64,000 nt of DNA from JANLQX01 sp031368215 (GTDB lineage Bacteria; Actinomycetota; Acidimicrobiia; Acidimicrobiales; JANYDT01). The number at the start of each line of letters is the position of its first letter. Positions within the stretch are counted from its first letter, which is position 1. The stretch is from the NCBI GenBank assembly GCA_031368215.1, contig JANLRD010000024.1:1-64000 (forward strand), written 5' to 3'. This document shows positions 38,222 through 46,848 of this stretch, piece by piece. The notes below the pieces were generated by a model. It saw only the letters and a program-made list of their open reading frames with translations. It was not told the DNA's origin and searched no databases. The position numbers were made by a program, and so were the translations under genes.

Positions 38222-39078
38222 ATCTGGTCGTGCGCCGGTGTGGTCCGATGCTCACCGTCCAGGACCGCGGTCGTCGTGGACGGGCACACGAGGGAATCGC
38301 CCGCGCCGGAGCGTTCGACCATCGCTCCGCGTCCCTCGCCAATCGGCTGTTGGGCAACGATCCCGACTCGGCCGTCCTCGAAGTCCTTCTCGGTTCGTGC
38401 ACCTTCGACGTGACCGATGCGACGACGGCGTCGATCACCGGAGCAATCCTCCCAATTCTCGTCAACGGCATTGACGCGTCGCAGAACCATGTTCTGGAGC
38501 TCCGGCGCGGCGACCTTCTCGAACTTGGTATGCCTACAGATGGTCTGCGCGCCTATCTTGCTCTCCGCGGTGGAGTTGATTGTCCGATCGTTCTGGGCAG
38601 CCGGTCCTACGACTCGCTCGGCAAGATCGGCCCGCTCCCGTTGTCTGGCGGCGATGTCGTCCGGGCGGGACCTTCACGCCGAGGCGAGGTCTGGTTCGAG
38701 CCGGTTCCCGTGCGGCCCCGTCCCGCGTTGCCGACGATCGATGTCGTCGAGGGTCCGCGTTACGACTGGTTGGGTGCGCAAGCCCGAGTCGACCTGACCC
38801 AGGAGCGCTGGACCGTCGACCCTGCGAGCGATCGGACCGGGGTCCGGCTGCGTGGCGAAGTGCTCACCCGCGCAGCGGAACACGAGGGTCGCGAGCTGGC
38901 CACCGAGGCGATGATTCCGGGTGCGGTCCAACTCCCGGCCAACGGGCAGCCCATTGTCCTAGGTCCCGACTGCGGCACGACTGGCGGCTATCCCGTCGTC
39001 GCCGTGGTGCGGGAACAGTCGATGTCCGATCTCGCCCAGCTCCGACCCGGCCAGCACGTCCGCCTTCGGCTCCGGTGA
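38218..39078 (+). CDS. pxpC: 5-oxoprolinase subunit C (KipA/biotin-dependent carboxyltransferase family)
   Basis: A 286-residue partner of PxpB. Conserved blocks: MLTVQDRGRRGRAHEGIARAGAFDHRS near the N terminus, NRLLGNDP, AYLALRGGVDCPIVLGSRSYDSLGKIG, and the C-terminal GAVQLPANGQPIVLGPDCGTTGGYPVVA. It completes the 5-oxoprolinase operon, which clears the 5-oxoproline formed spontaneously from glutamine and during glutathione-like or wall metabolism. It is followed by the palindromic element and then by a convergent gene. Confidence 0.93.
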   Translation: MNLVVRRCGPMLTVQDRGRRGRAHEGIARAGAFDHRSASLANRLLGNDPDSAVLEVLLGSCTFDVTDATTASITGAILPILVNGIDASQNHVLELRRGDLLELGMPTDGLRAYLALRGGVDCPIVLGSRSYDSLGKIGPLPLSGGDVVRAGPSRRGEVWFEPVPVRPRPALPTIDVVEGPRYDWLGAQARVDLTQERWTVDPASDRTGVRLRGEVLTRAAEHEGRELATEAMIPGAVQLPANGQPIVLGPDCGTTGGYPVVAVVREQSMSDLAQLRPGQHVRLRLR

Positions 39079-39097
39079 CGCCGGCGCGGGGCCGTAG

Positions 39098-39166
39098 TGC
39101 GGCAGAACACCTCCAAGCGTCGTTGGGAGGTGTTTTACCCCCATATATGGGGGCAACCTCTCTCCC
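39098..39166 (-). repeat. 69-nt dispersed palindromic element, copy A
   Basis: Inverted relative to the copy at 54095-54163; the two align without gaps over 69 nt with 62 identities. Two substructures: stem AACACCTCC/GGAGGTGTT (39106-39114 with 39126-39134) and the perfect palindrome CCCCCATATATGGGGG (39138-39153). Mismatches fall mainly in the loop of the first stem, so both stems are preserved. This copy lies between the convergent pxpC and GGDEF/EAL genes. Confidence 0.8.
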
Positions 39167-39233
39167 ATCCTACGCGGCGACTGTGTTGCGAGCAGTTGAG
39201 CGGAGCAAGCGGCGCAGCGCCCGGACAAGCCGA

Positions 39234-39250
39234 GGGGCAACCTCTCTCCC
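39234..39250 (-). repeat. Partial copy of the palindromic element end
   Basis: The 17 nt GGGGCAACCTCTCTCCC repeats 39150-39166 exactly in the same orientation, 84 nt further on, and runs into the stop codon of the GGDEF/EAL gene. It is the outer end of the 69-nt element without its palindrome and stem. Confidence 0.65.
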
Positions 39251-42045
39251 TACGTGTTTAGGGGGTCGAGGCCAGGGAGGGATGGCTGGCCGGCGCGAAG
39301 GATGGCTTCGATGTCGTCGGCGGACAATGCGTGGCCGGCGAGGTAGCCCTGCACGTAGGCGCACTGGAGGGCTTGCACCTGGGCGAGTTGGGTTCGTCGC
39401 TCGACGCCCACGGCCACCACCTCAGCGCCGAGTGACCCAGCCAACGACACCGCCATGCCCACGAGGTCGGCGGACCCGGTCCCGTTCGGTCGATCCAGCG
39501 CCTCGATCAGCGCCCGGTCGAGCTTGATCTGGGTCAGAGGAAGCCGTTGCAGCGTTCGCAGCGATGTCGTCCCGCCACCGAAGTCGTCGATCGCCAGTCG
39601 CACGCCGGCGCGATCCAGCATCGCCAGCGCCTCCTCGGCCTGCTCCGTCAGATACGGGAGCGACGCCTCGGGGACGTCGAGACCGACATCACGCGGTGAC
39701 AGGCCCGATGCGGTGATCGTCGCCAGGACCGTCTCCGCGAAGCCCGGACGGGCGATCTGGGCCGGGTCGACGTTCACCCATAGTTGGAGGGGCACGCGGT
39801 ACCGCTCCCGCCACGACGCGACCTGACGGCACGACTCGCGCAGCGCCCAGTCCCCGATCGCGTGGATGGTCTCGAGGCCGATGAGTTCGTTGATGAAGGC
39901 CGACGCCGGAAGAAGACCGAGCGTCGGGTGCTGCCAGCGCAACAGCGCTTCGACGGCGACCACGTGGCCCGTCGTCGTCTGCACTTCGGGGAGATAGTGG
40001 ATGCGGAAGTCGCGCGCCGCCAGGGCCGACCGGGCGACGGCGTCGGTCACGACCGGTCGCGCCATAGGAGGCGGGGCCGGTGGAGGAGGACGACGGGGCG
40101 GACGCGACCCCGCTTCGCCCGGCGGCGTTGCCGTTCCGGTGCCGGCGGTCGTTGTGATTCCGGGAGCGGGAGGTGTTGCGGCCGTCGGTGTCGCGCCTGG
40201 TCTTCCGTGCGCCTGCTCGTGGAGCGGCTGCTGGATAACGGTGCTCGATCCGTAGCTTCCTTCGAACACCTGCCAGCGTCCGCGACCGGCCCGCTTGGCC
40301 TGATACAGCGCGATGTCCGCGCGATTGATCAGTTCGTCCGGGGAGGTGGCCGGGTCCGTCACGACGGCGATGCCAATGCCCGTCGACACATCGGCCGGAA
40401 GTCCGTTGACCGTCACGGGTGTCTCGTCGAACGCAGCCAGGATCCGTCGCGCGGTGGCCGCGCCCTCGTCGTTGGTGCGCAACTCCGACAGGAGCACCGC
40501 GAACTCGTCTCCCCCGAGGCGCGCCACGAGGTCCTCCCGGCGGATCACGCGTCGCAAGGTATCGGCGACCTGACGCAGCACGTCGTCGCCGGCCGCGTGT
40601 CCGAAAGAGTCGTTGACTTTCTTGAAGCCGTCGAGGTCCAAGAAGAGCACGCCGGACATCCCGGGGTGACGTTCCAGTCGGGCGATCGATCGCTGCACGG
40701 ACTCTCGGAAGGCCAGGCGATTGGCGAGCCCTGTCAGCACGTCGCTGCGCGCCTGGTGGACCAACTCGGCTTCCGCCTGTTTGATGGCGGTCACGTCGGT
40801 CGCGAACCCTTCGATCCCGAGCACCGCTGCACTCTCACCGACCGCGCGGTCGGCAGCGGAGCCGAGAATCGGCGTCAGACGCATGTACTGCCACGAGATC
40901 TGGCCATTGCGACGGAACAGCCGGATGGTCAGGGGACTGTCGCACCGGGCCGGGTCCTCGACGATCTCGCTGAGCAGATGTCGGTCGTCTGGATGCACCA
41001 GACGATTCAGCAGACCGCCATCGGCAAGCACTTCCTCCGGGGAATACCCGAGCGAGGCAATGACACCGCTGCTGATGTAGTCGGTTCGACCGCTGAACAG
41101 GTGACGGAACACGAAGTCGCCGGAGATCTCTCCGAGCCGTTCCAGCAGCGACCGGCCGAGCGTCACCCCACCCGCCGTCGGAGTCAGACCCGCGCTGCTC
41201 GACGAGCGCAACTCGGCGTCGGCGTTCGCCGCGGCAATGGTGCTCTCGTAGTGACCGGTGGCGGCCTCGAGAACGATCCGGTCGCTAGCGTCGAACGGCG
41301 GCCGCCCGGGACTTCGGAGAACACCGAGCACGCCGATGATGCGGCCCTCGGGCTGCTCCGACCTCGGTGCGGATCCCGGAAGTCCCGTCGGCGCCGCCGC
41401 CGCCATGACCGGAACGAACCGACCGAAGACTCGGCCGGCGTCGCGGGCGTCTTCTTCGGCCACTCGGCCGCGTGGGGCGACGAGACCAACGGTGAGATCA
41501 TCGTCGAGGACGCCCATCTCGACGGCCTGGCGGGCGCCGAGCACCTCGGCGACCACGCCCGACGCCGGTGTCCATGGCCGATCGACCGGTTGGCCGTCGA
41601 CAGCGTGGAGCCGCGCCCGAGTCCCGTCGAGCGACACGCTCCACAGCACCGCTCGGTCGCCGACTCCGCCGTGCAGGGCACGTGTGAGCACGAGCGCAGC
41701 GTCGCTGCGGCTGCCCCGAAGTCCGACGGTGAGCTCGGCGAGTGCGCGCAGGGGGTCGGCTCGCCACGCCTCGCCCCCCGCGTCGCTGAGAGGCACGGCG
41801 CCGGCGTTGGGGTTGGCGACCGGCGGGACGGACTCGCGAGGTGTGTTGGTGTCGTCACTCTTCGGGCCGGATCGTTTCGGGGGGAGATTGGGCAAACCGA
41901 CGGCGATTCCGGCGCTCGTGCCGTCTCCCGACGCGAGGGGCCACGAACTTGCGACGACCGGCATCGTCTGCCCACCGACTGCGGGTAGCGGATCGGAACT
42001 GGCTACGGTGACCGGTGGCACACCGGCAGTCGAAGGGTCGGTCAT
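39250..42045 (-). CDS. GAF/PAS/GGDEF/EAL cyclic-di-GMP signalling protein
   Basis: A 931-residue cytoplasmic protein (ATG start MTDPSTAGVP; an in-frame GTG at 42123 would add 26 residues). Order: a GAF-like region in the first 260 residues, a PAS domain (about 300-425, with SLGYSPEEVLADGGLLNRLVHPDDR), a GGDEF domain with an intact RLGGDEFAVLL near 508, a 60-residue Pro/Thr/Gly linker, and an EAL domain from about 660. The EAL core keeps EALLRW, the NVDP Asn, IDDFGGG and the KLD Lys-Asp, but the LExTE motif reads LDVPE and AEGVE reads AVGVE. It should make cyclic-di-GMP; whether the EAL part still degrades it is doubtful. Confidence 0.88.
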   Translation of the reverse strand: MTDPSTAGVPPVTVASSDPLPAVGGQTMPVVASSWPLASGDGTSAGIAVGLPNLPPKRSGPKSDDTNTPRESVPPVANPNAGAVPLSDAGGEAWRADPLRALAELTVGLRGSRSDAALVLTRALHGGVGDRAVLWSVSLDGTRARLHAVDGQPVDRPWTPASGVVAEVLGARQAVEMGVLDDDLTVGLVAPRGRVAEEDARDAGRVFGRFVPVMAAAAPTGLPGSAPRSEQPEGRIIGVLGVLRSPGRPPFDASDRIVLEAATGHYESTIAAANADAELRSSSSAGLTPTAGGVTLGRSLLERLGEISGDFVFRHLFSGRTDYISSGVIASLGYSPEEVLADGGLLNRLVHPDDRHLLSEIVEDPARCDSPLTIRLFRRNGQISWQYMRLTPILGSAADRAVGESAAVLGIEGFATDVTAIKQAEAELVHQARSDVLTGLANRLAFRESVQRSIARLERHPGMSGVLFLDLDGFKKVNDSFGHAAGDDVLRQVADTLRRVIRREDLVARLGGDEFAVLLSELRTNDEGAATARRILAAFDETPVTVNGLPADVSTGIGIAVVTDPATSPDELINRADIALYQAKRAGRGRWQVFEGSYGSSTVIQQPLHEQAHGRPGATPTAATPPAPGITTTAGTGTATPPGEAGSRPPRRPPPPAPPPMARPVVTDAVARSALAARDFRIHYLPEVQTTTGHVVAVEALLRWQHPTLGLLPASAFINELIGLETIHAIGDWALRESCRQVASWRERYRVPLQLWVNVDPAQIARPGFAETVLATITASGLSPRDVGLDVPEASLPYLTEQAEEALAMLDRAGVRLAIDDFGGGTTSLRTLQRLPLTQIKLDRALIEALDRPNGTGSADLVGMAVSLAGSLGAEVVAVGVERRTQLAQVQALQCAYVQGYLAGHALSADDIEAILRAGQPSLPGLDPLNT

Positions 42046-42079
42046 GGCGGCGTTCCGTTCGGAACTGAAATGCGGTCCA

Positions 42080-42093
42080 GGAGTGAACACTCC
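42080..42093. promoter_or_regulatory. Inverted repeat in a divergent promoter
   Basis: GGAGTG-AA-CACTCC, 6-nt perfect arms with a 2-nt spacer, lies between the divergent GGDEF/EAL and CoA-transferase genes and could be an operator. No binding protein can be named. Confidence 0.3.
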
Positions 42094-42135
42094 CTCGACC
42101 ACGAAGAGTAACAGTACAACCACGAGGAGTGCTTG

Positions 42136-43416
42136 ATGTCGGAGACAGAACGTGAACGCTCACGCCCCGCACCACCATCCTTCTCGCGCGCCGACACCGA
42201 ACACGCGCATCTCCCGGGGCCACTCGCCGGCATCACCGTGGTCGAAGTCGGAACGATGATCACCGCGCCGCTCGCCGCCATGATGCTTGGCGACCAGGGC
42301 GCCGATGTGATCAAGATCGAGCCGCCCGGCTTCGGCGACGTGATGCGCTACCTCGGCGAAACGGTCTCCGGTACCTCAGCGCTGTGGCTCACGTGCAACC
42401 GGTCGAAGCGGGGCGTGGCCGTCAACCTCGCAGACCCCGCCGGACAGGCTGTCGCCCGCCGCCTGTGCGCCCGAGCCGACGTGATCATCCAGAACTTCCG
42501 GCCGGGCGTGGTCGAACGGCTCGGGATCGACGAACCCCTCATCCGCGCCGACAACCCCGGGGTCATCTACGTCTCGATCAGCGGTTTCGGCTTCTCCGGG
42601 CCGATGGCCAACCGTCCGGCGTACGACAACATCATTCAGGCCACCGTCGGCGTCGCCGCCGCCCAGACCGATCCGGCGACGGGCGACCCCAACCTGTTCC
42701 GCAACCTTGTGTGCGACAAGATCACGGCCTATACCGTCGCCCAGGCGGTGTCAGCGGCCCTCTTCGCCCGTGAACGCAACCATCGGCTCACCGGCGAGGT
42801 GGTCGGCCAGCACATCCACGTCGCCATGATCGATGCCACGCTCGCCTTCTTGTGGACCGACGCGATGATGGGCCTGACGTTCCTCGACCGCGACCGCGTG
42901 AGTCCGGGACCGGTGATCGGACAGGCGTACTCCCTGGCGAGGACGACCGACGGGTTCGTCACGATGTCGATCCTCACCGACGGTCAATTCCGTGGCATGG
43001 CGAACGCCGTCGGCCACCCGGAGTGGATCGCCGATCCGCGCTTGACCACGGCGGGTCTTCGCATGGCCAACATCGGCCTCTGGCAGCCCGGGCTCGGGGA
43101 GTTCGTGTCGACCAACACAACAGAGACCGTCGTGTCGGCGATGGTCGCCAACGACGTGCCGTGCTCCAGCGTCACTGCGCTTGCCGACGTGGCCGATCAC
43201 CCGCAGGTGGTCGCCAACGGCACGCTCGTCGAGCACGACCGCGGCGACTACGGGCGCATGCGCGAGCCCCGTCCACCGGTGCACTTCTCGACGACTCCCT
43301 CACGGATCGGCGCAGTACCGCCCAGCCTCGGAGCCCACACCGATGACGTCCTCACCGAACTCGGCTACACGGCCGAGGAACGCCTCAGCCTGCGAAGCTC
43401 AGGAGCGGTCGGCTAA
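42136..43416 (+). CDS. CaiB/BaiF family CoA transferase
   Basis: A 426-residue class III CoA transferase. ATG preceded by GAGGAG at 42124-42129. Family blocks: LPGPLAGITVVEVGTMITAPLAAMMLGDQGADVIKIEPP near the N terminus, TCNRSKRGVAVNLADPAGQ, a Val-Ile-Ile-Gln-Asn-Phe-Arg-Pro-Gly segment and ISGFGFSGPMANRPAYDNIIQA. The catalytic Asp of class III enzymes is expected in the region near residue 180 (QTDPATGDPN). It moves CoA between carboxylic acids; acceptor and donor are unknown. Convergent with the Rpf-like gene (ends overlap by 4 nt). Confidence 0.9.
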   Translation: MSETERERSRPAPPSFSRADTEHAHLPGPLAGITVVEVGTMITAPLAAMMLGDQGADVIKIEPPGFGDVMRYLGETVSGTSALWLTCNRSKRGVAVNLADPAGQAVARRLCARADVIIQNFRPGVVERLGIDEPLIRADNPGVIYVSISGFGFSGPMANRPAYDNIIQATVGVAAAQTDPATGDPNLFRNLVCDKITAYTVAQAVSAALFARERNHRLTGEVVGQHIHVAMIDATLAFLWTDAMMGLTFLDRDRVSPGPVIGQAYSLARTTDGFVTMSILTDGQFRGMANAVGHPEWIADPRLTTAGLRMANIGLWQPGLGEFVSTNTTETVVSAMVANDVPCSSVTALADVADHPQVVANGTLVEHDRGDYGRMREPRPPVHFSTTPSRIGAVPPSLGAHTDDVLTELGYTAEERLSLRSSGAVG

Positions 43417-43979
43417 CGCAGGCCGAGCTTGCGGGTGCAGGCGGGCCACGGCGCCCATCCCTGCTGGTTCTGGAGCTTGCGAGCCGCTTCGTCCTGGGTC
43501 GCGGGAGAGGCCTCGTGGGGAAGGCCGGAGTAGCCGAGCTTGCGCCACGTCGAGGCCGCGAACTGATACGCGCCGAAGTAGCCGTTGCCGGAGTTGATGG
43601 CGTAGTTGCCGCCGGATTCGCACTTGCGCAGGGCCGCCCACGCGGACTCCGGAATTCCGGCAGGGTCGCCGACCCCAGAGCTCGTTGCCCCTGCGGTGGC
43701 CGCTGACGGAGCCGAGATCGGGTCGAGGATTCGGGCCACCACCGTCGTTGGGGCGCTCGCGACGGTGGCCTTCTTGGCTCTGCGCGCCTTCACCGTGGTG
43801 ACCGTCGCCGGAGGAGGGAGCACGACGCCGACCTCACTCGAGTCGACGACGTAGGACGACGGCTGATTGCCGAGGTCCGGCGGCTGGGGAACCTGAGCTG
43901 CCGCGCGCGGCGCACCGAGCCACAGACCGGCGAGGACGAGGAACGTACAGCTCAGTTGACGGTTCGGGGGTCGGCGCAT
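43413..43979 (-). CDS. Resuscitation-promoting-factor-like transglycosylase
   Basis: A 188-residue secreted protein. CTGGAGGAAACG precedes the ATG. Signal peptide with cleavage near APRAAA-Q (residue 28), a flexible Ser/Ala/Pro linker, then an Rpf domain from about 113: WAALRKCESGGNYAINSGNGYFGAYQF with the catalytic Glu in KCESGGNY, ending in WAPWPACTRKLGL with the closing Cys. Rpf domains cleave peptidoglycan glycan strands and promote growth from dormancy. The 234-nt leader shared with mscL may be regulated (see findings). Confidence 0.9.
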   Translation of the reverse strand: MRRPPNRQLSCTFLVLAGLWLGAPRAAAQVPQPPDLGNQPSSYVVDSSEVGVVLPPPATVTTVKARRAKKATVASAPTTVVARILDPISAPSAATAGATSSGVGDPAGIPESAWAALRKCESGGNYAINSGNGYFGAYQFAASTWRKLGYSGLPHEASPATQDEAARKLQNQQGWAPWPACTRKLGLR

Positions 43980-44213
43980 CGTTTCCTCCAGAGTTTTGAT
44001 CCGGGAACGGACGGTCGGACAGCGCGTCGAAGCGGTCGACCTTAGCGGCGATTCACGCTTCTCGGTTCGGGCGAAGTTTTTCGCGACCTTCGGCGGTGCT
44101 TCGCGTTCATTCCCTACGGGCTCCTCGACTCCGCGCCGTGGTGCCCCTTAGTGTGAACTTCGGCACACCTGGACAGGGGTGCGCCGTTCCGCCAACCAAA
44201 GGAGCACAGCGTC
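43980..44213. promoter_or_regulatory. Divergent leader region of rpf-like and mscL genes
   Basis: 234 nt without coding sequence. Read on the minus strand (towards the Rpf-like gene) it contains GTGAATCGCCGCTAAGGTCG at 44035-44054 and several GC-rich pairing segments. Actinobacterial rpf genes often carry a c-di-AMP (ydaO) riboswitch whose core has a GAATC...GCTAA string, but the match here is partial and I do not claim it. Confidence 0.25.
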
Positions 44214-44576
44214 GTGCTGCAAGAGTTCAAAGACTTCATCAACAAGGGCAATCTCGTCGACCTGGCCGTTGCCTTTGTCCTCGGTGCGGCGTTCAGCACC
44301 GTGGTCACCGCGTTCACCGAAGGCATCGTCGGCGGCATCATCGCCGCGATCTTCGGCAAGTCTTCCGTAGGGGCCATCGGCTTCGACATCGGCAAGGGCC
44401 GCATCCAGGTGGGCATGGTCATCGACGCCATCATCAACTTCCTCGTCGTGGCGTTCGTCATGTTCCTCGTGGTCAAGGCGTACAACAACATGCGCAAGGC
44501 CAGCCCTCCTGCTGGCCCCACCAAAGAAGAGGTTCTTCTCGCCGAGATCCGAGATGCCATCAAGGCCGGTCGGTGA
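44214..44576 (+). CDS. mscL: Large-conductance mechanosensitive channel
   Basis: A 120-residue MscL. GTG start with AAAGGAG upstream. N-terminal amphipathic helix MLQEFKDFINKGN, first membrane helix VDLAVAFVLGAAFSTVV lining the pore with the Gly/Ala pattern, an external loop of about 25 residues, second helix IDAIINFLVVAFVMFLVVKA, and a C-terminal EEVLLAEIRDAI helix. It opens under membrane tension to release solutes during osmotic downshock. Confidence 0.95.
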   Translation: MLQEFKDFINKGNLVDLAVAFVLGAAFSTVVTAFTEGIVGGIIAAIFGKSSVGAIGFDIGKGRIQVGMVIDAIINFLVVAFVMFLVVKAYNNMRKASPPAGPTKEEVLLAEIRDAIKAGR

Positions 44577-44631
44577 GACCTGCGGGTACGATGACGGAGC
44601 GCCCGGCTGCTTGAGCCGCTGAATCCTGCCG

Positions 44632-44663
44632 GCGACCGTGACCGCCCCGCTCGGGCCGGTCGC
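44632..44663. terminator. Stem-loop between convergent mscL and MpaB-type genes
   Basis: GCGACCG (44632-44638) pairs with CGGTCGC (44657-44663), followed by TTT on the plus strand; fits a modest terminator for mscL. Confidence 0.45.
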
Positions 44664-44691
44664 TTTGCGTCTGTACGCCGTGGAGGGTGCC

Positions 44692-45618
44692 TCAGCTTGC
44701 GGGGGCCAGTGGCGCGCTGAGCGCCCAGCCGATGACGGCCGAGAGCGCCTTGGTTGCGGGCCGGACGGCCAGCGGGTCGGCGAAGGGGATCACGGGGACG
44801 CGCAACGATCGGTTGACCCAGCCCGGAAGCAGCCCGACCGCAGCGGCGGCGATCACGGCGTACGGTCCGCGGCTGATGACGGGCAGGGGCGGCAGGAGGA
44901 GGAAGCGCACGGCGTCGCGCGCCTGTCGGCCGGCGCGCAACTCGGGGCGGATGCCACTCATCCACGAACGGAGCTCGGCCACGCTGCGGGCCGGGCCGGG
45001 GGAGGTGGCGCCGAGCATCTCGGCGAGCGTCGCCTGCTCGGCGACGTAGCGGTCGGCCATAGTGGCGCTGAGCTGGCTCGACCCGTAGCGCTGATAGGCA
45101 ACGAGGAAGCTCTCCGTGAGCGAATGGTGCACCCACGCCATGAGGTGCGGGTCGTTGGCATCGTAGGGCCGTCCGTCCGGGGCGGTCCCCCGAACTCGCT
45201 GGTGCACCCGCTTGACCATGGCGACCGCCCGTTCTGCCTCCGCCGTCGTGGCGAAACTGGTGGTCCCCACGTACTCCGATGTCCGCCACAGGCGGCCCAT
45301 CGGATCGGTCCGGTAGGCCGAATGCTCGGCGATCCCGGCCATAGCCAGGGGGTGCATGGTTTGCAGCAGGAGTGCCCGGACGCCGCCGATGAGCATGGCC
45401 GCGTCGGCGTGGACCTGCCAGGTCGCACTGCCCGGTCCGAATAGCCCGGGGTCTCCGTCGAGCGGTGCGTGCAGATCTCGGGCCGGCACGCGGTCGCCGA
45501 CCAACTGGCGGCGGATCGCCCCGGCGAGGGTGGCTCGGACCGACGCTGTGAGCCGATCGAGCGGCGTCGGATCGGCTGGATCCGTGCCGACGATGAGGTG
45601 TGGATCCGACGAAGCCAT
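44692..45618 (-). CDS. MpaB/Lcp-type heme protein (DUF2236)
   Basis: A 308-residue protein of the DUF2236 family, which includes rubber oxygenase Lcp and MpaB. Blocks: ATWQVHADAAMLIGGVRALLLQTMHPLAMAGIAEHSAYRTDPMGRLWRT, with the His-rich region (MHP, EHSAYR), then MAWVHHSLTESFLVAYQRYG, where the His and Arg/Tyr belong to the heme pocket of the family. A hydrophobic stretch AVIAAAAVGLLPGW near the C terminus may be membrane-associated. Likely a heme-dependent oxygenase or structural relative; substrate unknown. Confidence 0.8.
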   Translation of the reverse strand: MASSDPHLIVGTDPADPTPLDRLTASVRATLAGAIRRQLVGDRVPARDLHAPLDGDPGLFGPGSATWQVHADAAMLIGGVRALLLQTMHPLAMAGIAEHSAYRTDPMGRLWRTSEYVGTTSFATTAEAERAVAMVKRVHQRVRGTAPDGRPYDANDPHLMAWVHHSLTESFLVAYQRYGSSQLSATMADRYVAEQATLAEMLGATSPGPARSVAELRSWMSGIRPELRAGRQARDAVRFLLLPPLPVISRGPYAVIAAAAVGLLPGWVNRSLRVPVIPFADPLAVRPATKALSAVIGWALSAPLAPAS

Positions 45619-45654
45619 GGAGTTGAGCGTATGCCCAAATCGTTAGTGCAGTGT

Positions 45655-46740
45655 TCAGCCGATGCCGAGCACGACGACGCCTATCGCGGTCATCGTGGCG
45701 ATCAGGACCCACGACGCCAGGCCGAGCACCAGCGGGCGGGGGCCGATTGCCCGCAGCTTGCGGACGTCGACCCCCGCACCCAAACCGACCAGTGCGGCGG
45801 CGAGGAGTACCCGTTCGAGGTTCTTCGCCTGACGGAGGAACTCGACCGGAAGGTCCAGGGTCGAATTCAGGACGACCATGGCGAGGAAGCCTGCGACGAA
45901 AAGCGGCAGGATCGGCGGTCCCTTCACCGGGGCGGCGCTCCGGAGCGGTGCCGCGGTCGGTTCTTCGGGGTCCGGTTGGTCACCGGTCAGGTGACGTTGC
46001 TCCGCTGTCCGAGCGGCCGCTGCGAGCTGTCTGCGCCGCCAGATGCTGACACCGGTCACGAGTGGTGCGAGAAGGACCACGCGAGTCAGCTTGACGACGA
46101 TGGCTGCCTCGCGGGCGGCGTCGGATGAACGGCTGGCAGCGGTCGCCACGGTCTGCGCGACGTCGTGCACGCTGGCGCCGACCCACGTCCCGAATCGCAG
46201 GTCCCCGAAACCGAGGGCGTGGCCGATGGCCGGGAGAATCGCGATCGCGAGGCTTCCGCACAGTGTCACCAGACCGATCGCATAGACCGTGTCGTCGTCG
46301 TCGGCGCCGCTGACGGGCCGCATGGCGGCGACAGCCGATGCTCCGCAGATCGAGAAGCCGGTCGCGACCAGCAGCCGAAGACCCGGGGACAGTCCGAGTC
46401 GTTTCCCCAGCCATTGGGTCCCGAAGAACGTGACGGTCGTCGTGACGAGGACGAGTGCGAGGCCTTTGAGCCCGAGGTCGCGCAGCTTGGTCAGCGACAG
46501 TTGCAGGCCGAGGATCACGATGCCGGCGCGCAGGAGGCGTCGTGCGGCGTACTGCAGTCCCGGCCGGGCGATCTCCGGGAGCAGACGGAGGTTCGTGAGG
46601 AGTGCCCCCATGAGCACGGCGGCAACAAGCGGCGACAGCACGATCGGAGTCTGCGACGTCACGAACTTCTCCGCGGCAAAGGCCAGCACGACAACAAGTC
46701 CGGCGAGCCCGAGTCCTGGGAGTTGGGCGCGGGTCGGCAC
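45655..46740 (-). CDS. YeiH/UPF0324 family putative sulfate exporter
   Basis: A 361-residue membrane protein with about ten helices. Family blocks: SPLVAAVLMGALLTNLRLLP, RAGIVILGLQLSLTKL, a GFSICGASAVAAMRPV signature near residue 140, and a FGTWVGASVHDVAQTVATAASRS stretch, all highly typical of YeiH proteins. A charged loop of about 45 residues near 250 is unusual only in length. GTG start. Export of sulfate or related oxyanions is the family annotation; direct evidence is thin. Confidence 0.87.
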   Translation of the reverse strand: MPTRAQLPGLGLAGLVVVLAFAAEKFVTSQTPIVLSPLVAAVLMGALLTNLRLLPEIARPGLQYAARRLLRAGIVILGLQLSLTKLRDLGLKGLALVLVTTTVTFFGTQWLGKRLGLSPGLRLLVATGFSICGASAVAAMRPVSGADDDDTVYAIGLVTLCGSLAIAILPAIGHALGFGDLRFGTWVGASVHDVAQTVATAASRSSDAAREAAIVVKLTRVVLLAPLVTGVSIWRRRQLAAAARTAEQRHLTGDQPDPEEPTAAPLRSAAPVKGPPILPLFVAGFLAMVVLNSTLDLPVEFLRQAKNLERVLLAAALVGLGAGVDVRKLRAIGPRPLVLGLASWVLIATMTAIGVVVLGIG

Positions 46741-46848
46741 GGGCCGTCATGGTAGACGTTGGGTGTGGCGCGGGCCCGGTTGCGATCGGGAAGTCAACGA
46801 GCCGATCGACGCAGCCGAAGGACCCGAAAAACCGGTGAGACTGTGCTC

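Noticed and set aside
38580..39527. 315-codon plus-strand frame spanning pxpC and the palindromic element
   Set aside because: Out of frame with pxpC and Arg-rich; the real gene and the repeat explain the region.
39784..41988. 734-codon plus-strand open frame
   Set aside because: Antisense shadow of the GGDEF/EAL gene; very Arg/His-rich and no domain pattern.
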